Below are positions 1-10,640 of a stretch of 64,000 bases of DNA, piece after piece. How positions within the stretch are numbered: position 1 is the stretch's first letter; each line of letters opens with the position of its first letter. The notes under the pieces were generated by a model. That model searched no databases, had not been told where the DNA came from, and worked only from the letters and a program-made list of their open reading frames with translations. This DNA comes from Anaerotruncus sp. (GTDB taxonomy: Bacteria > Bacillota > Clostridia > Oscillospirales > Acutalibacteraceae), in the NCBI GenBank assembly GCA_022009795.1, contig CP091724.1, positions 248,001 to 312,000 of the forward strand, given 5' to 3'. The position numbers and the translations under genes were made by a program.

Positions 1-736
1 CGGCACGGTGTTTTTTTCAGCGGTTGCAATCTTAAATGCGTTTTTTTGCCAAAATCACGAAATCAGCCTTGAAAACAAAGGCACGCCCGTTTCGGATGAA
101 AAAGCTTATCGAAATATTTGAAAGGCTTATCGAAAGCGGCGCAAATAATATAAATCTTGTTAATCCCACCCATTATGCGCTGCGTATTGCCGATGTGCTT
201 TCAAAATGGAAGTGCCCAGTGCCGGTTGTTTATAATTCGGGCGGGTATGAAAATGTTTCCGTGCTGAAAAGCCTTGAGGGGCTCGTGGATATCTATTTGC
301 CGGATTTTTAAATATATCAGGGCGGATAAGGCGCAAAGATACGGCAGGGCAAAAGAATTATCCCGAAATCGCAAAAGCGGCGATTGCCGAAATGGCACGC
401 CAGCAGCCGAAATGCGAATTTAACGGCGATATCATGCAAAAGGGCGTTATAATCCGCCATTTGATTTTGCCGCAAAACACAAATTCGGCAATTGAAATCA
501 TAGATTATGCGGCAAAGAATTTTCCGCGGGCTTATTTAAGCCTTATGGCGCAATATACTCCGTGTGGCGATTTATCCTCCTGCGCGGAAATAAACAGAAA
601 AATCACAAAGCGCGAATATGAAAAGGTGGTTTCCCATGCAATTGATATGGGGCTTGAAAATATTTTTTTGTGCAGGAGCGCGATTCCGCCTGCAAGGAAT
701 TTATTCCGCCTTTTTGATTTCACGGGCGTTTTATAA
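1..736 (+). CDS. PflX-like radical SAM protein, 3' part, frameshifted
   Basis: The 5' end lies outside the window. Three reading frames joined end to end give the C-terminal two thirds of a PflX/COG1313 protein, a relative of the pyruvate formate-lyase activating enzyme that uses SAM and a 4Fe-4S cluster. Visible family stretches are NINLVNPTHY, VPVVYNSGGYE, DIYLPDF, LPQNTNSA, LMAQYTP and the terminal EFIPPFDFTGVL. The cysteine cluster CxxxCxxC must lie upstream. Shifts fall near 305, 350 and 690-715, at short homopolymers. The C-terminal motif is only readable after two corrections. The target of this family is unknown, so I assign no pathway. Family assignment is firm; function is not. Confidence 0.75.
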
Positions 737-821
737 CGCCGTTTTTACTGAAATTCGCTGCGACGGGGAGTTAAGGGACTCTGCCGCGGCAGATATAAAA
801 TTTATGTTAGGGGTTTTATTT

Positions 822-1753
822 ATGAAAACGAAAAATTTTTCTTTCAGCTCAGCCACGGGTGTGTGCCGAATAAACGGCACGGAATTTTTGCCCGAGGGCG
901 ATGTTAAGGCCGTTGTTTTTAATTCATCACGGCATGGCAGAGCATATCGGCAGATATGCCGATTATGTGCAGCATTTAACCGAAAAAGGATATGCCGTTT
1001 TTATGCACAATATGGCAAATCACGGCAAATCGAATCAAGATCCGAAATTGCTGGGCTATTTTGGAGAAAAGGACGGTTATAAAAATCTTGTTAAGGATTT
1101 AAAATCCGTTTACGACCTTGCAAAAAAGGAATTTCCCGATAAAAAAATATTTGTTTACGGCCATTCGATGGGCTCGTTTATCGTGCGTTGCTTTGATTGC
1201 GCTTATCCGGGTGCAAGCGAGACTTCCGTTTATATGGGCACGGGAGGCAGTAATCCCGCCGCGGGAATGGGCAAGGCGATTTCAAACCTGATTGCCTCCG
1301 TTAAGGGCAGCACATATAAATCAAAAAAATGCTCGATAAAATGACCTTTGGCAGCTATAATAAAAAAACGGAAAAGAAAACTCCGTTTGATTGGCTCACA
1401 AAGGGATGAATCGATTGTTCAAAACTACATAAACGATGAATATTGCGGCTTTTTGTTTTTCGGCAAAGGGCATGAATGATTTGGTTATGCTCAATATTTG
1501 GGCAAACAGCGCCGAGTGGTATAACACAGTTAAAAAGGATTTGCCGATTTTGGTTGTTGCAGGTGCCGATGATCCCGTAGGTGCATATTCAAAGGGTATA
1601 AACGAAATCGGCGAAAAGCTTAAAGCCACGGGGCATTCAAGAGTTACTGTTAAGCTTTTCCCGGGCTGCCGCCATGAGATTTTGAACGAAACAAACAAAC
1701 AGGAAGTTTATGAATATATAGATGCGTTTTTAGACGCGAATTGCCGAGATTAA
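822..1753 (+). CDS. alpha/beta hydrolase (lysophospholipase / monoacylglycerol lipase-like), frameshifted
   Basis: The restored product is about 310 residues and resembles serine hydrolases of the Hydrolase_4 family, which cleave monoacylglycerols or lysophospholipids. The oxyanion region LIHHGMAEHIGRYADY lies near the N-terminus, the nucleophile elbow GHSMGS is at about 1162-1179, the acid loop is GADDPVG and the catalytic histidine is in GCRHE. Start ATG 822 follows an AGGGG site. Three corrections are needed: one extra T near 917, a shift in the A-run near 1323, and one extra A near 1402. With them the protein is full length. It lacks a signal peptide, so it is probably cytoplasmic. It sits just before iolB with 13 bases between and may be co-transcribed. 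Confidence 0.85.
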
Positions 1754-1766
1754 GGAGATGCTTTTT

Positions 1767-2541
1767 ATGCTTTCAAGGCCAAAATACGATGAAAACGGAA
1801 AAAAAGTGCTTTGCGAAATGGGCGGCGTAAATTCAGAAATGAATATGGATATTTATGTTAAAAAAAGCTTGCTGCGGGCGAAGTGCTTGATATTTGCGAG
1901 GATAAAAAAACGAATGCGCCGTTTTATTGCTTTCGGGCAAGGTGCATTTTGAGGTTGGCGAAATAAACGAAATTTGCCAAAGGGAAAATCCCTTTGAAAA
2001 AAAGCCCTATGCCGTTCATTTTTCAAGGGAAACGGCGGCGCGCATTACCGCGATTGAGCCTGCCGAGGTGCTTGTGCAGCAAACCGATAACGAAAAATCA
2101 TGGCAGCCCGTTTTTTATAATCCGCAAAATTGCCTTTACCAGGAATTCGGCAAGGGCCAGTGGGGCGGTGCGGGGCACAGAATCGTTTCCACAATGTTTG
2201 ATCTTGATAATGCGCCTTATTCAAATATGGTTATGGGCGAGGTGTTTAATCAGCCGGGTAAATGGTCGTCATATCCGCCGCATCACCATCCTCAGCCGGA
2301 GCTTTATTACTACCGCTTCAGCAGACCCGAGGGCTTCGGTGTCGGCTTTGAGGGCGATACTCCCTATAAAACGCAGGACGGCGATTGCCTTTGCATAAGG
2401 GGCGGCAATGCACACGAGCAGGTTGTGGCACCGGGTTATGAAATGTATTATGTTTGGCTTATCAGGCATATAGACGGCGATCCGTGGGATAAAACCAGAA
2501 TTTATGTTTCTGAATACGAGTGGCTTGCCAATGCCGAATAA
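1767..2541 (+). CDS. iolB: 5-deoxy-glucuronate isomerase family protein (IolB-like)
   Basis: This is a cupin-fold protein of the KduI/IolB family; IolB isomerises 5-deoxy-glucuronate to 2-deoxy-5-keto-gluconate in myo-inositol catabolism. The metal-site signature is visible as KWSSYPPHHHPQPELYYYRF and later GNAHEQVVAPGYEMYYVW. The restored length is about 258 residues, close to the usual 270. ATG 1767 is preferred over the in-frame ATG 1758 because AAGGAG at 1752-1757 is 9 bases upstream of it. One frameshift lies near 1868-1925. The rest of the iol pathway is absent here, but the next gene is an alcohol dehydrogenase that overlaps its stop, so the true substrate may be another uronate-like sugar. 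Confidence 0.82.
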
Positions 2542-3627
2542 AGGATATATTTTAAAGGATTTGCGGGAATTTGCACAGCTTGCGGATTGCACAAAGCCGT
2601 TTTTATGCTGCGGAAAATCCTTTATGAAAACAGACGCTTATAAATTCCTTTCCCGCGAGTTTGATATAACCGTTTGGAGCACCGTTCGCCCGAATCCGAG
2701 GTTTGAGGATATGCTTGCGGCCGCCGAGCTTTATAAAAGCGCGGGGTGCGATTACATAATCGGCGCCGGCGGCGGCTCGGTGCTTGATTCGGCAAAAATG
2801 ATAAAGCTGCTTATTACAAATAATCCGAAAACGGCGCTCACTCAGCCGATGGAGGATAATGATATCGGCTTTTTGCGATTCCCACCACTTCGGGCACTGG
2901 GTCGGAGGCAACTCGGTATTCGATATTCTATGTAAACGATGTTGAAAAAGCATTCAATCACTCACAGCGGCTTTTTTTGCCGGATTTGGTGCTGCTTGAC
3001 GAAAGCTTTTTTTAACAACCGTGCCGCCTTATCAGCGCAGGTGCACGGCCATGGATGCACTTTGCCACGCGATTGAAAGCTATTGGAATGTTAAAAGCAA
3101 TGCCGAAAGCAAGGAATATGCCGCAAGGGCAATAAAGCTTTTTGTGCAAAATAAGTTGGGATATATCGTAAATGAACAGCAGGCAAACCGCGGCATGCTG
3201 CTTGCTTCTTATTATGCGGGCAAGGCGATAAACATAACCTCCACCACTTCGGCACATGCCATGTGCTATAACATCACAATAAACTGCAACACGGCTCACG
3301 GTCATTCCGTTGCCGTTAATCTGGCAGAGATTTGGGATTATATGAATCACAACAATTCCGCCGTAAAACGATAAGCGCGGCAGGGAATATGTGCTTAAAA
3401 CGCTTGATGAGCTTGGCGTTATGCTCGGCGCGGAAAATTCCGCGGGCGGCGCGGCGGCTTTCAGGGCACTGGTTGATGAATTCGGCCTTGATTCTCCGCA
3501 TGCCGAAAAATCGCTTGTTGAGGGCTTTGCCGCAAGCGTTAATCCGGACAGATTACTTAATAACCCCACAACGCTTTCCTCGGCAGATGTGGAAAAAATA
3601 TATAAAAGAGTGTTTAAAAATAAATGA
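2531..3627 (+). CDS. iron-containing alcohol dehydrogenase, frameshifted
   Basis: This is a group III (Fe-ADH) NAD(P)-dependent dehydrogenase of about 365 residues. The GAGGGSVLDSAK nucleotide loop, the SGTGSE segment (readable after a correction near 2880) and the metal-binding DALCHAIESY, STTSAHAMCY and TAHGHSVA histidines are all present. ATG 2531 overlaps the stop of the upstream isomerase gene, implying translational coupling. Corrections are needed near 2880, 3015 and 3365. The substrate cannot be read from sequence. The pairing with an IolB-like isomerase suggests a sugar-acid or aldehyde intermediate. Cytoplasmic. Confidence 0.88.
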
Positions 3628-4596
3628 GTGAATCAAAAATCGAGCCTTTCAAAGCCGGGTGTAATGCTTGTGCTTGCGGTGCTTTGCTGCCTGCTGTGGG
3701 GCTCGGCATTTCCCGTTATTAAAATAGGATACAGGCTTTTTGCCGTTTCATCTGCAAACACGGCGGCGCAAATCCTTTTTGCTGGAATAAGATTTACTCT
3801 TGCGGGTGCGCTTGTTATAATTTTCGGCTCTGCTATTTCCAAAAAGCCGCTTGTGCTTCGCGGCAAATCGCAAATAGGGCATTGCTTTATACTTTGCGCT
3901 TTTCAAACCGTTATGCAATACACTCTGTTTTATATCGGCCTTGCTCACACAAGCGGCGTTAAGGCAAGCGTGCTTGATTCGCTCAGTGTTTTTCTTTCGC
4001 TTATTATTTCGACGTTGGCTTTTAAAATGGAAAAGCTCACGGCGGCAAAAATAATAGGTGCTGCTGTTGGCTTTGCCGGCGTTGTGCTGATAAATTTTCA
4101 ATCCGGCGGCTTCGGCGGATTTTCTTTGAACGGAGACGGCGCAATTATTCTCTCCGCCCTGGCGTATTCGATATCCGGCGTGCTTATCAAAAGGTTTTCG
4201 CAAACGGATAATCCCGTGGCGCTTTCCGGCTGGCAGTTTCTTGCCGGCGGAATTATAATGAGCGCTTTCGCTTTTGCTTTAGGCGGCAGAATCCATATGC
4301 AGGCAGGCGTTAAGAGCATTTTGATTTTGCTTTATCTTGCGCTTATTTCCGCTGTTGCCTACACAGTTTGGGGCTTGCTTTTAAAGCACAATCCGGTTTC
4401 CCGTGTTGCCGTAACCGGCTTTATGAATCCCGTGTTCGGCGTGCTGCTTTCGGCACTTGTGCTCGGCGAAACCGACGAGGCGTTTAATTTAAAAAGCCTT
4501 GCTTCGCTTTTGCTTGTGTGCATCGGCATATATGCGGTGAATGCAAATTTTAAAAAAGGCAACTCAAAAAAGAAGCTTGCCGATCTGAATAAGTAA
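3624..4596 (+). CDS. DMT-superfamily permease (EamA family)
   Basis: This integral membrane protein of about 320 residues has ten predicted hydrophobic helices in two EamA repeats, typical of drug/metabolite exporters such as RhaT or YdcZ relatives. Landmarks are CCLLWGSAFPVIKIGY in helix 1 and SAVAYTVWGLLLKHNPVSRVA near the end. ATG 3624 overlaps the TGA of the dehydrogenase (ATGA), the usual coupling in this window, but reading from it needs one base change near 3635-3665. The uninterrupted frame begins at GTG 3628. It ends in a lysine-rich cytoplasmic tail. Substrate unknown. It is the last gene of the 0.8-4.6 kb run and is followed by a terminator. Confidence 0.85.
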
Positions 4597-4611
4597 ATAC
4601 AGGCATAATTA

Positions 4612-4652
4612 AAGGGGGCTGTGCGGCGTGATGCCGTGCAGCCCCTTTTGCA
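4612..4652 (+). terminator. rho-independent terminator after the DMT permease gene
   Basis: A GC-rich stem opens with GGGGCTG and closes with CAGCCCC around a GTGATGC loop, followed by TTTT. A-runs on the other side make it usable from both strands, which fits the converging phosphoesterase gene. Confidence 0.8.
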
Positions 4653-4687
4653 TATTTTCTGTGAAATTTTATATTGCTGTTTCGATT

Positions 4688-5378
4688 TTATCGTATTTCG
4701 TGAATTTCGTTGAAAACCGCCGTCATCTTTTTGCTTATTTGCAAATCGGTGTGAAGCGAGCCGAAATACCAATGGTAGTAATCAACATTTTTGGTAAGGT
4801 CCTGCAAATATGTGTTGAGCGGTGATATTTTCGCCGCCTCTTTTAAGTGCAGCTTTAAGAAGTCTTTTGCAACGGCAGGCGCTTCGTAGGATAATATGTA
4901 GTTCACATTATAATTTGCGTCTTTAAGATTATCTTCGGCGTTTTTTTGATCTCTTCGGCGTTTGGCATTTCTTCCTCCCACCAGGAAACGCCCGGCTCGC
5001 GCATGTCGCGGTCGTCGCTTTCGCCGCCGCCCATAACGAAAAAAATGTTTTATTGTCCAGTGTGAAAAATTTCGCCGCGCATCAAATGGAAAAATATTGT
5101 TTGCGATTTTTGTGAGCGTTTCCGCCCTTCCAGCGGTAGGGGGTGTAAGCATCCAGCATGTCGAAATTTTCGTGTGCGCCGTCCAAAAAGCAAATAGTGT
5201 ATTTCTTGCTTTTTAAGAATTTCCAAATTTTTCTTTTCTGCTTCGCTTTTTCGGATTCCACAAAAAGCCGAAATCGCCGCAAATTATTAAAATATCCTTT
5301 TTCGCCAAGCTTTTTTTAGCTTTGGATTTTTTTAAACCACGATATATCGCCGTGGGTGTCGCCAGTGATATAAACCAT
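4688..5378 (-). CDS. calcineurin-like metallophosphoesterase, frameshifted
   Basis: The restored protein of about 230 residues starts MVYITGDTHGD at ATG 5378. The metal-binding blocks follow in order: GDTHGD, ICGDFG, LDGAHENFDML and a VMGGGESDDRDMR segment. This matches small cytoplasmic metallophosphoesterases (PF00149) that are often annotated only as phosphohydrolases. At least five single-base shifts divide it, several at A/T runs (5282-5330, 5120, 5045, 4945). It stands alone, divergent from dacF. Substrate unknown. Confidence 0.75.
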
Positions 5379-5455
5379 AAAATTCGCCGAGCCTTTCGTT
5401 TAATATGAATTTTACTCAATCTTAATATTTTTTTATTCAAATAGCCCTTTTTAAA

Positions 5456-5494
5456 CGCTGCGCAAAAAAATGTTAAAATAATATTTGCGCAGCG
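5456..5494. promoter_or_regulatory. inverted repeat between phosphoesterase and dacF
   Basis: An 11-base perfect inverted repeat, CGCTGCGCAAA and TTTGCGCAGCG, flanks a 17-base A/T-rich loop. It sits in the divergent intergenic region, 88 bases before the dacF start. It may be an operator or a terminator on the minus strand; no long T-run follows on the plus strand. Confidence 0.45.
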
Positions 5495-5581
5495 AAGTGT
5501 GCACTTAATTGTATTTTTGTGCGTGTGCCAAAAAGGTGCGTTGTTTATATAATATATTTTATTGCAAAAGGTGTCAAGAGT

Positions 5582-6918
5582 ATGAAAAAGTTTGCCGCGT
5601 TTTTTTCTGCGCTCGTTTTAATAATTATTTCTGTTTTTGCCGATATTTCGGCATCTGCCGCAACATACACGCCGGATGTTACGCTTTATTCAAAGGCATA
5701 TATGCTTATAAATATGGATGATGATTCCTACCCGGTTGTGGCGGAAAAAAATCAGGATGAAAAAATGTATCCCGCGTCGCTCACCAAAATCGTTACGGCA
5801 ATGGTAACCATTGAAAATGTGCAGGATTTGCAGCAGGAGGTAACCGTTTCCAAAGAGGCATTTAATATTCTGCTCGGCACGGGTGCTCAGGTTGCCGGGC
5901 TCAAAGTAGGCGAAACGCTCACCGTTGAGCAGTTGCTTTATTTAACGATGGTTCATTCCGCTTGTGATGCCACCGAGGTGCTTGCCGAATTCGTTGGCGG
6001 CACAAGAGCTGCTTTTGTTCAAAAAATGAATGAATATGCCAAATCGCTCGGTTGTGAAAAACACCAATTTCGTTAATCCGGACGGTTTGCACGATGAAAA
6101 TCACTACACAACCGCGTCCGATATGTCCAAAATCGCATTGGCGGCGCTGAAAAATCCGGAATTCACAAAGATTTGCAACACCGTTGAATATGAATATAAC
6201 GGTAAAAAGTTTTATCACACAAATCTTATGCTTCGAAAGGGCTATGTTTCTTATTATTATAAGTATGCAAAGGGCATTAAGACGGGCTCAACCGAAGAGG
6301 CGGGCTACTGCGTTATCACAACGGCAAGTAAGGACGGATATAATTACCTCGCCGTTGTTTTGGGCGCGCCCGTGATGGATTATAATAAGGACGGCTATGT
6401 TGAAAAATGTTCGTTTATAGACGCTGCCACACTTTTTGATTGGGCATTTTCACAGCTTAAATATTCCACAGTGCTTGAGCAAAGTGAGGTTGTGGATGAA
6501 GTACCGGTTAAAAACGGCAAAAATGCCGACACCGTTCGCCTTGTTGCCAAGGATGATGTAACGGCGATTGTGCCCGTTGGGCTTGATAAATCCACCGTCA
6601 TTATCAAGGTTCAAAAATAAGCCCGAGGAAATTAAGGCCCCCGTTAAAAAAAGGGTGATGAAATCTGCACGGCGGATATAATTTACGGCGATCAAGTGGT
6701 TGCCACAACCACGCTTGTTGCCGCCGATGATGTGGAGCTTTCCACTTTGCTGAAAGTGCTTAATTCGATAAAGGCGTTTTTCTCGCTCACAGCGGTTAAA
6801 ATCGTTATCGCCGTGGTTGTTATCGGCCTTGCGGCTTATATCACCTTGGCCGTAAGCAATGCAAAAACGCAAGGCTCGCCGCCGCAAAGCACTTGAGGAA
6901 CGAGAAAACGACGAATAA
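5582..6918 (+). CDS. dacF: D-alanyl-D-alanine carboxypeptidase (DacF/PBP5 type)
   Basis: This is a penicillin-binding DD-carboxypeptidase that trims the terminal D-Ala of peptidoglycan stem peptides outside the membrane. A signal peptide ending ADISASAA precedes the S11 domain. The catalytic SLTK (in ASLTK) and KTG (in GIKTGST) motifs are clear. The SxN box is SAC (HSACDA), a variant I recall from other clostridial enzymes. A C-terminal beta domain is followed by a membrane helix (about 6745-6860) and an Arg/Lys-rich tail ending at TAA 6918. Shifts near 6052, 6625-6660 and 6870 divide the frame; restored length is about 445 residues. A terminator follows. Confidence 0.9.
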
Positions 6919-6981
6919 ACAGTGTTTCAATAAAATATAAAAAAATACCGTGTATAAGCCAATCGCCGGTAAACATAAAGC

Positions 6982-7017
6982 AAAACGGATGCGTCGCTTA
7001 AGATGCATCCGTTTTTT
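6982..7017 (+). terminator. rho-independent terminator after dacF
   Basis: The stem ACGGATGC/GCATCCGT is followed by a run of six T. It separates dacF from the converging MFS gene. Confidence 0.85.
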
Positions 7018-7081
7018 GCGCCTAAATATGATGAGCATGCAAACTAAATCCTGCCGGCAAAACGCTTGCCGAAAATTCTGT

Positions 7082-8284
7082 TCAGGCCTTTTTGATTTTG
7101 CCGCCTGAGTTTTTTCTTGAAAGCAAAAGCCCCAAAAGCAGTAAAGCAGGAAACACGATCGCCGCCAAAATTCCGGCTCTTAAATTGTTGCCGAATTTGC
7201 CGGAAACAAAGCCCGCAAGAGTGGGGCCTGCGGAACAGCCGAGATCGCCCGCCAAGGCAAGCATTGCAAAAAGCAGGGTGCCGCCGCCTTTGATTGAGGC
7301 AGAAGCTTTGCTGAAGGTGGCGGGCCAAAGTATACCCACGGAAAAGCCGCAAACGGCACAGCCGATAAGCTCAATCGCAGGGTTTTGCACAATTGAAATG
7401 CACAAGTATGCCGCAATGCATAAAACGCAGCTGAAGCCCATGAATTTGTTTATATCTATTCTGTGGCCGAGCTTGCCGTAAATCAGCCTTGATGTCCCCA
7501 TCAGCGCGGCAAATGCCGTTGGGCCTGCAAGGTCGCCGATCGTTTTGCTCACGCCGAGCCCTTCCTCGGCAAAGGCGGAGACCCATTGGCTCACCGATTG
7601 CTCGCTTGCGCCTGCGCAAACCATCATCAGCATCATTATCCAAAAAGTTTTGCTTGCGGCAAGCTGCTTTAATGTAAGTCCTTTTTTTCGCCTTCGTCAA
7701 CAAGCGGATAAATAGGCACGCGGGTGAAAAAAATATTCCGTTTAAAACGGGCACGGCAGCCCAAATAAAAGCAAGTGCTTTCCAATTTTTCTATGCCGAA
7801 AATTGCAAAAAAACGCGGTGGAAAGCAGCACAACGCCCATGTGCCCCCAGCAATAAAACGAATGCAAAAGGCTCATGGCCTTTTCTTTGTTTCCCGTGGG
7901 GCAGGCTTCGATTATCGGGCTTAAAAGAACCTCGAGCAAGCCGCCGCCGATTGCATATATGATAACGGAAATCACTATTCCCGCATACGCGCTCGGCAAA
8001 AGCTCGGGCAAAATTGTGAGCAGTATCAGCCCTGCGGCGGAGCAGCCGTGCGCAATCAGCGCCGAGGCACGATAGCCTATTTTGTCAATGAAATAAGCAG
8101 AAGCCAAATCAATGCAAAGCTGAATAACAAAATTTATCGTTATCAGCACGGTGATTTTTGAAAGCTCGATCGAATAGCTTTTCCGAAATATAACAAAGAG
8201 CAAAGGCACAAAATTATTAACTATTGCCTGGATTATATAGCCGATAAAGCAAGCGCTTATCGTTTGTTTGTAGTTGCTTTTCAT
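7082..8284 (-). CDS. major facilitator superfamily transporter, frameshifted
   Basis: About 400 residues with twelve predicted hydrophobic helices, starting MKSNYKQTISACF at ATG 8284. It resembles MFS sugar or metabolite permeases of the FucP/NarK-like group by overall layout: an acidic turn in LASAYFIDKIGYRAS (the DxxGxR loop after helix 2), a central cytoplasmic loop near 7690-7740, and a symmetrical second half. Frameshifts near 7680-7810 break the centre. Upstream on the minus strand an extended -10 (TGCTAAAAT, 8316-8324) may be its promoter. Substrate unknown. Confidence 0.8.
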
Positions 8285-8373
8285 ATTAAAAATTCTCCGT
8301 TATAGGTGTGGCTTCGCATATTTTAGCATATTTCTTTTTTTAAATCCATAGCTTTTGTTTGATTTAAGCAGAT

Positions 8374-8420
8374 AAAACGCGCCCCTTTGCTTTTGCAAAA
8401 GAGCGCGTTGATTTTTTTAT
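8374..8420 (-). terminator. terminator after the glucosaminidase gene
   Basis: ACGCGC and GCGCGT arms enclose an inner CTTTTGCAAAAG hairpin, with T-rich sequence on both sides. It lies just beyond the TAG stop of the large secreted protein and before the MFS start. Confidence 0.65.
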
Positions 8421-8430
8421 TGGCTTTGTG

Positions 8431-10640
8431 CTATTCGGGCAGAATCGGTGCGGTAAAATCGCTGTAAATCTTTCCGCCGTTATAATATTTCCAGCAGCGT
8501 ATGCGAACATAATAGTTTTCGGCAGAGCCGTCGGTATTTATAGTGTAATTTTCGGTGAATGTGTTGTTTATCCATTCGCCGTGAAGATCGGATTTAAATT
8601 CGGGGTCGGTGCTCCACTGGATATAATATCCGTGGCAAACCGCGTAATCCCAAGTTGCCGAAATTGTATTGTTGCCCGTAATGGTTGCCTTAAAGCTTTC
8701 AACCGGCGGGCATGCCGCGCAAAATCTGTAAGAATCGCTAATGGCGCAGGCGTCACCGTTTTTTTGTCAAATCCGACAACCACAACATCATATTCCCAAG
8801 AGGGATTAAGATTTGTGAATGTGAAATTGCTTTCCTCCGATGTGCCCACTTCGGTGTATTCGTCGTTTGTAACATCAACAATGCCGTAAATAACCGCATC
8901 TTTCGCATCTGCCCAATCAAGCCAAAGGGATTTGCCGCCGTTGCCTCTGCCGGTAACGGCAAAGCTTTCCGTCGGAATGATTTCCATGGCTCTTTCGGCA
9001 TCCGTGAAATCGCTGAAGATTTTGCCGCCGTTATAATTTTTTTCCAGCAGCGAATGCGCACATAGTAATTTTGAGCCGAATCCTCGGTTTCGATTATGCA
9101 GGCCTCGGCAAAGGTGTCATTTATCCATTCACCGTTTACATCGGATTTAAATTCGGGGTCGGTGCTCCACTGAATATAATATCCGTGGCAAACCGCATAA
9201 TCCCAGCTTGCGGTGATTTCATAATCGCCCGTTGCAACTGCAACAAGATTTTCAACCGGCGCGCACGCCGCGCAAATTCTGTAGGTTGCGCTTGATGTGC
9301 CGCCGTTTGCGTCAATTGCCACAACCTTGATATCGTATTCCCAGGCGGGGTTCAAATCGATGAATTTAACTTCGCTTTTCGTTACGGTGTCCTTTAGTGT
9401 GTTTGTGTTGTTTGTAACATCGTAAACTTCGTATTTAACGGCACCGTCAACATCGCTCCAATCAAGCCACAGCGCCTTGCCGCCGTCGCCCCTGCCGGTA
9501 ACGGCAAATTCTGTGGGAGGCAGCATACCGCCGGCTTTAACGCCGCTTGTGAAATCGCTGAAGATTTTGCCGCCGTTATAATATTTCCAGCAGCGAATGC
9601 GCACATAATAATTGCTCGCGGGGCCGTCCGTTGCGATTGCATAGCTTTCGGTAAATGTGTTGTTTATCCATTCGCCGTGAACATCGGATTTAAATTCGGG
9701 GTCGGTGCTCCACTGAATGTAATAGCCGTGGCAAACGGCATAATTCCATGTGGCTTCGATTTCGTTTGTGCCTTTAACGGACACGGCTAAATTCTGCACC
9801 GGCGCACATGCCGCGCAAATTCTGTAGGTTGCGTTTGAAGTGTTGCCGTCAGCCGCGATTGCCACAACCTTAATATCGTATTCCCAGGCGGGGTTTAAAT
9901 CAATAAAGGTGAAGCGGCTTTCGCCCTCGGTTATGCCTTTAAGTGTGCTTGCGCCGTTTGTAACATCATAAATTTCATATTGCGTTGCGCCCTCAACATC
10001 GTTCCAATCAAGCCACAGCGCTTTTGCCGCCCTCGCCGCGGCCGGTAACCGCGAAGCCGCTCGGAGGCAAAAGGCCTTTTTGCCGAGGCGATTTCGGAAA
10101 AAGTCGCCGTAAATGGTGGTGCCTTGGAAGGTTTTTCCATCCGCGAACGCGAACAAAATATTTATTTGCGTTTAAATCTGTTGTTATTTTTATATGAAGT
10201 TGTTGCCGAGCCGCTTATCCATTCGCCGTGAAGGTCGGATTTAAAGTTGCCGTCTGTGCTCCATTGAATGTAATATCCATGGCAAACCGAACTGCTCCAT
10301 GAAACGCTCAGCTCGTTTTCGCCCGAAACAGTTGCACTCACTCCGCTCACTGGCGGGCAAGCAGCACAAATTCTGTAAGATGTGTTTTGCGCCAAGATCG
10401 TTCCGTCCGCCGAATATGCGATAACCTTGATATCGTATTCCCATGCGGGGGTTAAATCCGTAAATTTAAATTCGGATGCCGTAACCGTGCCTTTTAATGT
10501 GTTTGCGCCGTTTGTAACATCGTAAACAATATATTTTGCCGCGCCTGCAACATCATACCAATCAAGCCACAGTGACTTGCCGCCGTCGCCCCTGCCGGTA
10601 ACGGTGAAGCCGTCAATATTGCTGTCAAGCCCGGTGTAAA
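8431..10640 (-). repeat. four tandem coding repeats of about 546 bp
   Basis: The element encoding VTGRG.GGK.LWLDW recurs with its CGGTAAC core at 10596, 10043, 9497 and 8950, spacings of 553, 546 and 547 bases. Each unit also carries AWEYDIKV, YRICAACAPV, CHGYYIQWSTD, GEWIN and YYVRIRCW blocks. The units differ mainly in short loops, and the tripeptide after G is RGD, RGE, RGD and RGN in order of translation. Confidence 0.9.

Noticed and set aside
8428..9295. Long plus-strand frames over the glucosaminidase repeats
   Set aside because: They are antisense shadows that recur with the repeat period; the minus strand carries the signal peptide, domains and promoter.
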